NCBI GenBank assembly: GCA_017509255.1
Contig: JAFWQA010000013.1
Span: 1 to 64,000 of the forward strand
Direction of reading: 5' to 3'
Length of the DNA stretch: 64,000 bases
From: Clostridia bacterium
GTDB lineage: Bacteria; Bacillota; Clostridia; Christensenellales; Aristaeellaceae
Shown: positions 51,716-59,840 of the stretch, piece after piece
Layout: every line of letters starts with the position of its first letter
Numbering within the stretch: the first letter of the stretch is position 1
Program-made: the position numbers and the translations under genes
The notes under the pieces: model-generated
The model's input: the letters and a program-made list of their open reading frames with translations, nothing else
Database searches by the model: none
Told to the model about the DNA's origin: nothing

Positions 51716-52476
51716 CAGGCTTCCCCTCCCTGCGCCAGTAAGGTCAGCGTGTCGGAGATCTTCTGATAGAACTGTTCGGCGGTGTTCTCTCCTTTATACA
51801 GCTGATGGAAGACCTCGCCGTCCCGGATGAACAGGACCCGGGAAGCCGTGGAGGCGGCCTTGACGGAGTGGGTGACCATCAGGACCGTCTGGCCGGAGGC
51901 GTTGATCCTGCGGAACAGGCTGAGCAGCTCATCCGAGGACTTGGAATCCAGCGCGCCGGTGGGCTCATCCGCCAGGATGATGCGGGGACCGGTGACCAGG
52001 GCGCGGGCGACCGCCGCGCGCTGCTTCTGGCCGCCGGAGACCTCATAAGGATATTTTTTCAGCAGCTCTGTGATCCCCAGCTTTTCAGCGACGGGGGCCA
52101 GGGCTTCGTTCATTTCCCGATAGCTTTTGCCGGCGAGGACCAGCGGAAGGTAGATGTTGTCCTCCAGGGTAAAGGTGTCCAGCAGATTGAATTCCTGAAA
52201 CACGAAGCCGAGGTGATCCCGGCGGAACTCGGCCAACCGCGTCTCTTTGATGCCGGACAGGTCCTTTCCCTCCAGCAGAACGGTGCCGGAGGTCGGCTTA
52301 TCCAGAGCGGCGAGAATGTTCAGCAGGGTGGTTTTTCCGCTGCCGGATTCTCCCATGATGGCGACATATTCGCCCTCCTCCACGCTGAAGCTGACATTGC
52401 GGAGCGCCTCCACGGCGTTTCCGCCAAAGCGGGTTTTATATACTTTCTTCAGGTTTTTGACTTCCAGTAAACGCAT
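51715..52476 (-). CDS. BceA-type ABC transporter ATPase
   Basis: The 253-residue protein has Walker A GESGSGKTT, Q-loop FVFQEFNLLD, signature SGGQKQR and Walker B IILADEPTGALDS. ATG 52476 is selected for the MRLLEVKNLKKVYKT start after AAAGGAG; the frame runs upstream without support. It is translated together with the permease. Confidence 0.95.
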   Translation of the reverse strand: MRLLEVKNLKKVYKTRFGGNAVEALRNVSFSVEEGEYVAIMGESGSGKTTLLNILAALDKPTSGTVLLEGKDLSGIKETRLAEFRRDHLGFVFQEFNLLDTFTLEDNIYLPLVLAGKSYREMNEALAPVAEKLGITELLKKYPYEVSGGQKQRAAVARALVTGPRIILADEPTGALDSKSSDELLSLFRRINASGQTVLMVTHSVKAASTASRVLFIRDGEVFHQLYKGENTAEQFYQKISDTLTLLAQGGEA

Positions 52477-52509
52477 GGCAATAACCTCTCCTTTCCTTAC
52501 TGCGAGGCT

Positions 52510-52538
52510 ATTATATAAAAGCAGGCAGACCCGTTCCA
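52510..52538 (-). promoter_or_regulatory. promoter candidate of the transporter half
   Basis: On the minus strand TATAAT (52515-52510) lies in an AT-rich block 33 bases before the ATPase start, with a poor -35 (TGGAAC) at 17 bases. A weak -35 would suit activation by the response regulator encoded upstream. Confidence 0.4.
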
Positions 52539-52586
52539 TCGGATCTGCTTACACTTTCCGGCTCAAAACGAACAAAACTGTCACAT

Positions 52587-53576
52587 TTATTCCACGCCGA
52601 GCTTTCGGGCGCCGAAGGTGATGCGGAATACGCTGCCCTCCCCGGGAACGGATTCGGCGGAAAGACCGTGGCCCAGCCGGTCGCAGACGCGCCGGCACAG
52701 GTACAGGCCGATGCCGCTGGCGCGCAGGTCCGCGCGCCCGTTAAAGCCCGTGTAGCCGTTTTCAAAGATCCGGGGAAGGTCCTCCGGCGCGATCCCGATC
52801 CCGGTATCCCGGACGCACAGCGTGTTTTCCCCTTCCATTTCCACCGTGATCCCGCCGGAGAAGGTATACTTGAGCGCGTTGGAAAGAAGCTGCTCCACCA
52901 CAAAGGAAAGCCATTTTTCATCCGTGAGGACCCGGCGGTTCAGCGGCTCGCAGGCGACGGTGAGCTTTTTGTCAATAAATTCCCCGGCGAAGCGCCGGAC
53001 AGCCGGGCGGACGATGCCGTCCAGATCGCATTCGCGGATGACGTAATCGGTGCTGTCGGAATCCAGCCGGAGGAAGGCGAGCACCATTTCCACATACTGT
53101 TCGATCCTGCCCAGGTCCAGCTGCAGCCTGCGCGAAAGGGACGTATCCTCATTCTGCAGGGTGAGGCGCATGGAGGCGATGGGCGTTTTGATCTGATGGG
53201 CCCAGACGGTGTAGTAGCTGATCATGGAATCATACCGCTCGGCGGAGGCATCAGCCAGGCGCCCGCGCTGCTCCGTCAGCAGGCGGATCAGCGCCTGATA
53301 ATCCTCGGAGGGAACGCTTCGCGGCACGGGAAGGGAATCCGCCAGCTCCGCCCCGAGGGACTGAAGGGAAAGAAGCACACGGTGCGTTTTCCGGACGGAA
53401 AGATAATCGGCCAGCAGGGAGCCCAGGCCGAGCAGGACGCCCAGGAGCATCGGATAAACGACCGCCTCCGGGGGCAGATGATACAGCAGGAAGGAGAAGC
53501 AGAGCAGCGCAAAAAGAAGAAGGAAGAACAGAAGCGTCTTCCGGCGGGACCGGAGATACGAAAGAAAGAATTTCAT
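52587..53576 (-). CDS. BceS-type intramembrane-sensing histidine kinase
   Basis: The 329-residue kinase has two closely spaced helices with almost no external loop (residues 14-32 and 38-56), typical of intramembrane sensors. A phospho-acceptor region follows with WAHQIKTPIASMRL (His about 131), then N-box QLLSNALKYT, and G-boxes DTGIGIAPEDL and GIGLYLCR. Such kinases receive their signal from the BceAB transporter. The start overlaps the response regulator stop by four bases. Confidence 0.94.
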   Translation of the reverse strand: MKFFLSYLRSRRKTLLFFLLLFALLCFSFLLYHLPPEAVVYPMLLGVLLGLGSLLADYLSVRKTHRVLLSLQSLGAELADSLPVPRSVPSEDYQALIRLLTEQRGRLADASAERYDSMISYYTVWAHQIKTPIASMRLTLQNEDTSLSRRLQLDLGRIEQYVEMVLAFLRLDSDSTDYVIRECDLDGIVRPAVRRFAGEFIDKKLTVACEPLNRRVLTDEKWLSFVVEQLLSNALKYTFSGGITVEMEGENTLCVRDTGIGIAPEDLPRIFENGYTGFNGRADLRASGIGLYLCRRVCDRLGHGLSAESVPGEGSVFRITFGARKLGVE

Positions 53577-54256
53577 TTATGACCGCCTGCCATATAGCCC
53601 ACGCCGAAACGCGTGGTGATAAAATCCGTCAGCCCGGCGGCATCCAGCTTTTTCCGGAGGCGGCCGATATTGACGGTCAGGGTGTTTTCATCAATAAAGC
53701 TGTCCGTTTCCCAGAGGGCGGCGATCAGCTTTTCCCGGCTGACCACCTTTCCCTTGTTCCGCATCAGGGTGAGGAGGATGCGATATTCGTTTTTGGAAAG
53801 CTCCACGGTCTGATCCCCATAGGAAAGGGAGCAGTCGCCGGTGTTCAGCACGGCGCCGTCACATTCCAGGACCGGGGAGGAGGCGCCGAAATCGTAGGTC
53901 CGGCGCAGAAGGGCCTGGATCTTGGCGATCAGCACACTCTGATCAAAGGGCTTGGCGATGAAATCGTCCGCGCCCATATTCATGGCCATGACGATGTTCA
54001 TATTATCCGAGGCGGAGGAGATGAAAACGATCGGGACGGAAGCCGATTTCCGGATCTCACGGCACCAGTGATAGCCGTTCATGAAGGGAAGCGATATATC
54101 CATCAGCACCAGATGCGGCTGATAATCCGCAAACTCCGCCATTATATTACGGAAATCTGTGACCGTACGGGGAAGCATATCCCAGCCGGACAGGCTTTCC
54201 TCCACGGCCTCCGCGATCCCGCGGTCATCCTCAACGATCAGCACCCTGTAGGTCAT
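53573..54256 (-). CDS. BceR-type OmpR-family response regulator
   Basis: The 227-residue protein has a receiver domain (VLIVEDDRGI, phospho-acceptor Asp in LVLMDISLP, and the KPFD lysine) and a winged-helix DNA-binding domain (LSKNEYRILLTLMRNKGKVVSREKLIAALW, then VNIGRLRKKLDAAG). It should switch on the transporter genes after peptide antibiotic exposure. It is the first gene of the four-gene operon; the start has AAAGGAG nearby. Confidence 0.95.
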   Translation of the reverse strand: MTYRVLIVEDDRGIAEAVEESLSGWDMLPRTVTDFRNIMAEFADYQPHLVLMDISLPFMNGYHWCREIRKSASVPIVFISSASDNMNIVMAMNMGADDFIAKPFDQSVLIAKIQALLRRTYDFGASSPVLECDGAVLNTGDCSLSYGDQTVELSKNEYRILLTLMRNKGKVVSREKLIAALWETDSFIDENTLTVNIGRLRKKLDAAGLTDFITTRFGVGYMAGGHK

Positions 54257-54347
54257 GCATCCAAGCTCCTTTACGGAAATGACTCTTTTTTATTTCGATC
54301 GCGGAAACCGGATATCCTGTTTTCCGGCATACCGCGGGGGACGGGCA

Positions 54348-54378
54348 GAAAAAACCTGAACGGCGGCTGCCGTTCAGG
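54348..54378 (-). terminator. terminator of the NAGPA/PIG-L operon
   Basis: On the minus strand CCTGAACGGC and its exact complement pair around AGCC and are followed by seven T. It lies six bases after the stop of the PIG-L gene. Confidence 0.88.
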
Positions 54379-54384
54379 CGGGGA

Positions 54385-55608
54385 TCATTCGGCGGGAGGA
54401 ATATGCTCAAAGAAGTCGTTCTTTTCCACATCGGGGCCCACCAGCGTGCGGTAAAGCCCGAAAACGGAATTGTCGTATTTCCCGTGATCCAGCACGGCAT
54501 AGCTTTTCTCACTCTGGGATATATGCCAGGTATAGGCTTCCTGCGCCACCTCCAGGGAGGTTTTGCCGCCAAAGCGCTTCAGCGGCTGATTCCAGTCCAG
54601 CACGATCTGGTTTTCCTCATACAGATGGATGTAGATCTTCGGGATATCCCAGACGCCATAGGCTTCCACCTGCTCCGGATAAACGGAGGGATCGGCTGCC
54701 AGTTTGGCGCATTCGCGGCCGAGATAGGAGACCGCCTGATGAATGGGGTGGCCGTATTCCCCCTTCACGTCGTGAAGGACGAGCACGTCCGGCTTGTATT
54801 TGCGGATATACTCCGTATACATTTTTTTCACCCGTGCCTCGCCCCAGATGGAAAGGATCTCCTTCCGGGTCACTTCATACTGATCCTCCAGGCGGCTGTG
54901 GATCGGATGCGTGCGGATGCCGCAGGCCCAGAGACAGTCCAGCAGCTCCAGGCGGCGGAGGGACCAGTTCATGGCGGCGCAGACGACCAGGACGTTTTTC
55001 TGCAGCTCTCCGCCGTAATAGGGCAGGAGGCCGCCGAACCAGAGCACCTCGTCATCCGGATGGCCGACCATGAGCATCAGGTCCACCTTGTCCCCGGGCT
55101 CCTGCCAGAGCTGGATCCCATCCGGGGCCGCACCGGGCGTGAACACTTTCATTTCCCGGATATAGATCTTCTGTGAATTGTCATCGTGATCCACGATCCG
55201 GAATTCCTGCCGGATATCGGGAACGGGGATGTATTCCGCAAAGTATTTGCCGCACCCCTGCGCAACGGTGACCCATTCCCCGTTTTCGTTCTCGATCTGG
55301 ATATCGGCAACCGGCGGGAAATACATCCACTGAATGTAGACGGCGCCCACGGTTTCCCCTTCCGGCGGAACGATGCGGAGAGTACTGAGCTTCTGAACGA
55401 CAGAGCTTTCAAAATAAACCGCGTAGGTGCCGTCCGTCAGGGTACTGCGCTCGCCGGGTATGTCGTTAAACAAGCACTGCATGCTGATATCCCGGGCCAC
55501 GCCGTCCGACGCGTTTTCCGCGGCCTGCGTTTCCGCAAGGACGGGGGAGGAAGCCGGAAAGGAAATGCACAGCAGGGCAGCCAGTAAGGCGGAAACAATT
55601 CTTCTCAT
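54385..55608 (-). CDS. secreted PIG-L family deacetylase with N-terminal discoidin-like domain
   Basis: The 407-residue protein has a signal peptide (1-26), a beta-sandwich-like domain at about 40-160 (TYAVYFESSVVQKLSTLRIVPPEG, IYIREMKVFTPG) and a PIG-L domain with HPDDE at residues 183-187 and GHPIHQAV near 285 as zinc ligands. PIG-L enzymes remove N-acetyl groups from amino sugars. Being exported, it would act on surface glycans or glycolipids. It is the last gene of a four-gene operon and overlaps the LRR gene by four bases (ATGA). Confidence 0.86.
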   Translation of the reverse strand: MRRIVSALLAALLCISFPASSPVLAETQAAENASDGVARDISMQCLFNDIPGERSTLTDGTYAVYFESSVVQKLSTLRIVPPEGETVGAVYIQWMYFPPVADIQIENENGEWVTVAQGCGKYFAEYIPVPDIRQEFRIVDHDDNSQKIYIREMKVFTPGAAPDGIQLWQEPGDKVDLMLMVGHPDDEVLWFGGLLPYYGGELQKNVLVVCAAMNWSLRRLELLDCLWACGIRTHPIHSRLEDQYEVTRKEILSIWGEARVKKMYTEYIRKYKPDVLVLHDVKGEYGHPIHQAVSYLGRECAKLAADPSVYPEQVEAYGVWDIPKIYIHLYEENQIVLDWNQPLKRFGGKTSLEVAQEAYTWHISQSEKSYAVLDHGKYDNSVFGLYRTLVGPDVEKNDFFEHIPPAE

Positions 55609-56753
55609 GGATTCTCCTGTTCTGTCTCAAAGGGTTCATAGATCCCGGTGATGAAGCTTCGGGACATGATGAAATACCGCGGATGCTCCCGCCAGCCGGC
55701 TCCGGTGGACTCGCGTTCCTTTGTTTCGATGCGCAGGTTCGGGAGTGCCTCCTGCAGCCGGTCGATCTCCTCCTGCGGCAGGTTCTTGTTATAGGAGATC
55801 CACAGCCGCTCAAGGTTCACGCAGGAATGGAGGGGGGTCAGATCGGTGATATCGTTGTGGCAAAGGTTCAGATCCAGCAGACGGACCTTGCCGGCCAGCG
55901 CGGAAATGTCCGTAATGTTCTGCATGAACAGCTCCACATATTCCAGATCGTTCAGATCCGCCAGCGGGGAGATGTCCGTGACGGGGACTTTGGAGTCGAT
56001 CACGATCAGGCGGCGCAGTTTCGGGAAGGCAGACAAAAAGGAAAGATCGCTCACGTTGTTATGCCCCACGTCCAGCGCCAGAAGGTCCGGGCAGTAGCGC
56101 ACGACCGGCTCCAGGTCTTTGGCGGTGTAGCGGGGATCCTGCCGGCCTTTGCGGGTGGAGAAGGCGGTCGCCCCGGGGCGGAACGCCATGGGCTCAAAAT
56201 ACTTCCGGTTCTCGCTGTCCCAGCCGTAATTGACGCTGTCGGCATGTACCGTCCAGTCAAAGGCGACGTCCGGGAAATCGGCGATGATCGGCTCCATATC
56301 CTTCAGCAGGATCCGGGATTCCACCACGGAAATGGACTTCAGATACGGCATGCAGGTGAGCAGGCGGCGGAGCTGAAGCGCCTTGAGCTTACGGGACAGG
56401 GGAGCGCCGCGGGAATCCGTGAGGGCATCCAGGTCCAGCTCGGTCAGGAACGAGTCCAGCCGGTGCCCATCGAGATCCAGCATGAAATGAAAGAGAATGT
56501 CCGGGCAGGCTTCCGTCAGGGCGGCGGAGGCTTTCAGCGAGAGCTGAACACCGGAAAGGTCACAGCTTTTCAGCGCCGGATAATTCAGCAGCTCTTTTGC
56601 CAGCGCTTCGGCATTGCTGTCCGACAGCCTTTTCAGAGCGGAAAGATCGGCTGATTCGGCATCGGCAGGGATATCCGGGACTTTGAGAGCAAAGGCCGGA
56701 CAGGCAGCCCAGAGGAGCAATGCCGTCAGGAACCAAGCAAACAGCCTGCGCAA
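55605..56753 (-). CDS. secreted leucine-rich-repeat protein in the NAGPA/PIG-L operon
   Basis: The 382-residue protein starts at TTG 56753, eight bases after AAGGAGG that overlaps the stop region of the upstream gene. Residues 1-22 form a signal peptide (LRRLFAWFLTALLLWAACPAFA). Repeats of leucine-rich type follow (DLLALDVGHNNVSDLSF, LEYVELFMQNITDISALAGK, LLDLNLCHNDITDLTPL) and the C-terminal cap GAGWREHPRYFIM with YEPFE is shared with the protein of 15901-16815. It likely binds a surface partner of the enzymes encoded beside it. Confidence 0.83.
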   Translation of the reverse strand: MRRLFAWFLTALLLWAACPAFALKVPDIPADAESADLSALKRLSDSNAEALAKELLNYPALKSCDLSGVQLSLKASAALTEACPDILFHFMLDLDGHRLDSFLTELDLDALTDSRGAPLSRKLKALQLRRLLTCMPYLKSISVVESRILLKDMEPIIADFPDVAFDWTVHADSVNYGWDSENRKYFEPMAFRPGATAFSTRKGRQDPRYTAKDLEPVVRYCPDLLALDVGHNNVSDLSFLSAFPKLRRLIVIDSKVPVTDISPLADLNDLEYVELFMQNITDISALAGKVRLLDLNLCHNDITDLTPLHSCVNLERLWISYNKNLPQEEIDRLQEALPNLRIETKERESTGAGWREHPRYFIMSRSFITGIYEPFETEQENP

Positions 56754-56766
56754 GGGGATTTCCTCC

Positions 56767-58626
56767 TTACTTTTTCTTTCCGTCCGCCATGTCGGTGTAG
56801 ACCAGATCGCTCTCCCCGATGCCGAAGAGCTCGTGCTGATTCCGCGGGGTGCCGACGGACTGATTGGCATAACCGGTCCGGTTCAGCTTATGTCCCATGA
56901 AGAGCATGACGGAGGTGTTTCCCCCGTCCGTGTTGAAGGCGTCCGTAACGCCGCGGGCATAGAGCAGCTTGGCCAGCGTGCGCAGGTCTATGCCGTGGGA
57001 GTCCGGGGCGGGCAGCTTACCCTCGGCGGTCACGAAGAGGAGCTTTCCGGGCTCGATCATACCGAAGGAGGTGCGGGGCTCATCGACCTCGGCGCTGTTG
57101 CCGTTGTAGATGCGGATCTTTCCGTTCCGGGCCAGATAGGGGCCGAAGGACAGGACGTCGTGCACATCCCCCTGGGCCAGCAACTCGTCCGCGGAGATCT
57201 CGCTGCCGGCATAAACCGAGACGGAGCCGTCATCCCGCAGGGCGGCGCAGTCCTGATTCGGATACTTCTGCTTTCTGGCGGGATCGTAGTTATACAGCAC
57301 CTGACGCTGACGGATGATATTGCCGATGCCTTCCTTGTTGTCCACCCGTTTGGGATAGTAATCCCCGTTGATGGCGAAGACCAGCTTCGAGGTCTGAGCC
57401 AGCGTTTCCGGATAGATCTGCTGGCCCTTAAAGTTTGCGTTGACGTAGATGTGCTGGCCGAAGGACTCCTGATCCGGCTTGAAGGTCACATAGGCCTCAA
57501 ACCAGCGCCGGGACGGCTTTTCCATGATATAGCGGACGATCTCCACCTGCAGGCTCTGGCTCAGGTAAGCCCAGAGGCCGTTATCCGGATCGTCATAGAC
57601 GAATTCCGCTTCCCCCTCCGGCAGATATCCATCCTCCAGACGGGAGGCGGGATAGGGGATCAGGGAAGGATCGCTGTGCTGCGCGGAGGCAAACTCGGCG
57701 GCGCAGGCGGAGCGTACCGCGTCATAGCTCCGCTCCGGCAGAGAGGCCGCCTTCGACAGGGCCTGACCGGCTTCGCAAACCTCCGGGACGACCCAGAGGC
57801 CGGATGCCGCGGCGGATTCAATGTCAAAGGAATAATCGGGCGCCCCGGCCACAGCTTCCCCGGCAAAGGCGGAGGAATAATCGTCCGTGACCAGAAGGAG
57901 CGGCTGGAATGCCCGGATCATGGAGACCAGGGCGGCGGCGCGGTCCGGCTTTTTGGACTTTGTGCGGAACACACCGGGCGCGGTACGCAGGCCCGCGTCC
58001 CACAGACGGCTGTAGGAATCGGCAGGGGCTTCGGCTCCGGAAAGGGAGGCTACTGTGACGGAACAGCCTGTTTCCAGCAGGGAGGAGAGCAGGGCAGTGT
58101 CAACGGTATCCAGCGATTCGGCCGTCAGAAGGATATCCACCTGTTCCTCCTTGCGCCAGAGGGCCAGGGAATCCGGGACTTCTCCGGCGGACAGGCAGCG
58201 GAGCTCCTCCACGCGGCAGGCCGCGGCGGAGAAGAAGGTCAGCTGGATCCGCAGCTTTCCGCTGTGGGAACCGGCGGGAAGGGCAAAGGCCGGCCCCGGA
58301 TCCGAAACGGAGGAGAAGGTTTCCCACTTTTTTTTGCTGCTGAGGGCCTGAAGCTCCGCCAGGACAGGCGCCGCAGAAAGCTTCATGCAGACGGCAGCGC
58401 AGGAAACGTCCTCCGGGAGGACGACGTAAAAGACGCTTTTATCGCCTTTTTTCAGATCAAGCCCTGTTTCCGTATCGGCATCCAGCACAGGCGCCGCATC
58501 CGTCTCCCTGTCATTGCTGTTGTGAAGGGTGAAATCCAGCTCCGCGGCGGTTTCCGCCGGGGCGGAAACCGGGACGAGGGAGAACAGGAGAACAGCGGCC
58601 AGCAGAAGGGAAAGAAACCGATTCAT
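56767..58626 (-). CDS. secreted fusion: discoidin-like, degenerate PIG-L and NAGPA domains
   Basis: The 619-residue protein has a signal peptide (1-25) and a beta-sandwich-like region (45-150). Next comes a segment at about 155-290 that follows the neighbouring PIG-L protein in order (SLALWRKEEQVDILLTAESLDT against IQLWQEPGDKVDLMLMVGHPDDE; AGLRTAPG against CGIRTHPI; QPLLLVTDD against KPDVLVLHD). Its HPDDE is replaced by ESLDT (170-174), so it should be catalytically dead. Residues about 340-619 form a DUF2233/NAGPA domain with AINGDYYPKR and FNTDGGNTSVMLF. ATG 58626 is used after AGAGG. The domain reading of the middle part is my own comparison. Confidence 0.82.
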   Translation of the reverse strand: MNRFLSLLLAAVLLFSLVPVSAPAETAAELDFTLHNSNDRETDAAPVLDADTETGLDLKKGDKSVFYVVLPEDVSCAAVCMKLSAAPVLAELQALSSKKKWETFSSVSDPGPAFALPAGSHSGKLRIQLTFFSAAACRVEELRCLSAGEVPDSLALWRKEEQVDILLTAESLDTVDTALLSSLLETGCSVTVASLSGAEAPADSYSRLWDAGLRTAPGVFRTKSKKPDRAAALVSMIRAFQPLLLVTDDYSSAFAGEAVAGAPDYSFDIESAAASGLWVVPEVCEAGQALSKAASLPERSYDAVRSACAAEFASAQHSDPSLIPYPASRLEDGYLPEGEAEFVYDDPDNGLWAYLSQSLQVEIVRYIMEKPSRRWFEAYVTFKPDQESFGQHIYVNANFKGQQIYPETLAQTSKLVFAINGDYYPKRVDNKEGIGNIIRQRQVLYNYDPARKQKYPNQDCAALRDDGSVSVYAGSEISADELLAQGDVHDVLSFGPYLARNGKIRIYNGNSAEVDEPRTSFGMIEPGKLLFVTAEGKLPAPDSHGIDLRTLAKLLYARGVTDAFNTDGGNTSVMLFMGHKLNRTGYANQSVGTPRNQHELFGIGESDLVYTDMADGKKK

Positions 58627-58659
58627 CAAAAAGGACCTCTTTTCATGACAGCGCGCGTT

Positions 58660-59535
58660 TTACTCACCGGCTGCGAGCGTGGTAAAGCAGATGATATCGC
58701 CGAGATCCCGCAGCTTGGACTTCGGCGCGTTGATTTTATTGCCGCACAGGATGACGGTGGTGGAGCTGCCGCCGTCCAGGTTATATGCCTGCTGAACGGT
58801 GCCGAGCTCCATGAGTACGGAAACGACCTCCGGGATGGTCAGGCCGGGCTGGTTCTGCTCCTTGCCCTCCGTGGCGAAGAACATGTATTCCAGCGGGCCC
58901 AGTTGGCAGAAGACCATGCGCTGCGCGGGGGTCGGATAGCCGCAGGAGGTTTTATCCCGGAAATTGAAACCGGGGTCCTGCGTGCGGTCCTTTCCGTCAA
59001 TGATCAGGCCGGGCCCCCAGCAGAAGGCCTGGACGATCTGACGGGGGAAGTCGTCCACCAGGGCCTGCAGCTCTTTGTTATTGGTGAGGTTGGTGGTCAG
59101 AATGTTCAGATCGCCGTTTTCGTCAATAAAAAGCTCGTCCCGGGAGTAGCCCAGCGCGTTGCGGATCAGCTGGCCGTTCCGGTAAACCAGGCCGCCGTCG
59201 TGCCCCTTGTAAAAATCCCCGTTGATCGCGAGCACCGCGTTGCAGCGGGCGGCAAGCGTAAGCGGGTTTGCCGTGACCTTGTCCCGGGGCCTGCCCGCGA
59301 CAACGGTGCGCATCTGGGCCGGATCGGTCAGGGTGACGTAAATAAAAAAGACGTTTGTCCCGAAACGGACGTCCGGCACGATCCGGACGGACAGGGTGCC
59401 GTCATCATAGCTCAGGCCGTCCTCCGACAGGGCGGAAAGGACAGGCGGATCGGGAAGAGCATCCTCTTCCGCCGCGGCAGGGGGGAGAAAGGGCAGCAAC
59501 GTCAGAAGGCAGAGAAAGAGGAACAGACGTTTCAT
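58660..59535 (-). CDS. secreted NAGPA-type phosphodiester glycosidase
   Basis: The 291-residue protein has a signal peptide (MKRLFLFLCLLTLLPFLPPAAA) and one DUF2233/NAGPA domain with AINGDFYKGHDGG, FCWGPGLIIDGK and the hallmark YNLDGGSSTTVIL. It should hydrolyse a phosphodiester-linked sugar outside the cell. It is the first gene of the four-gene operon, 33 bases ahead of the fusion gene, under a strong promoter. Confidence 0.87.
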   Translation of the reverse strand: MKRLFLFLCLLTLLPFLPPAAAEEDALPDPPVLSALSEDGLSYDDGTLSVRIVPDVRFGTNVFFIYVTLTDPAQMRTVVAGRPRDKVTANPLTLAARCNAVLAINGDFYKGHDGGLVYRNGQLIRNALGYSRDELFIDENGDLNILTTNLTNNKELQALVDDFPRQIVQAFCWGPGLIIDGKDRTQDPGFNFRDKTSCGYPTPAQRMVFCQLGPLEYMFFATEGKEQNQPGLTIPEVVSVLMELGTVQQAYNLDGGSSTTVILCGNKINAPKSKLRDLGDIICFTTLAAGE

Positions 59536-59673
59536 GGACGGAAAGACTCCTTCGGTTCAGGATCATTCTGCAGATGCTTACGGACCGCCGGGGAAAAAGC
59601 ATCCGTGACGGCGGGCCGCAGCATTCCGGTTTTACCGTAAAAACGAAGACGAAAACAGAAAAAACCGCTTCTT

Positions 59674-59702
59674 ATAATATATTCTCCGGTCTTTATTGTC
59701 AA
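59674..59702 (-). promoter_or_regulatory. promoter of the NAGPA/PIG-L operon
   Basis: On the minus strand a perfect TTGACA (59702-59697), 17 bases and TATTAT (59679-59674) give a strong promoter. The leader to ATG 59535 is about 130 bases and has no clear open frame. Confidence 0.75.
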
Positions 59703-59738
59703 CCGAAAGGCCTGCCGGAAGGGCCGGAAAAACAAAGG

Positions 59739-59773
59739 AAAAAAGGCGGAACGGCCTGGGAAAACGTTCCGCC
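59739..59773 (-). terminator. terminator of the TIR/secreted-protein operon
   Basis: On the minus strand GGCGGAACG and its exact complement pair around 11 bases and are followed by TTTTTTCC. It lies 68 bases after the stop codon at 59841. Confidence 0.8.
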
Positions 59774-59840
59774 TTCAGGCAGTTCGGGCAAGCGCTTTTC
59801 GGAGAAGGGAAGGAGATGCCGGCGGGAATGACGCGCTGCG

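Noticed and set aside
56614-59640. A 1008-codon open frame on the plus strand
   Set aside because: It lies opposite three well-supported secreted-protein genes, has low-complexity Gly/Gln/Arg-rich text and no ribosome site.
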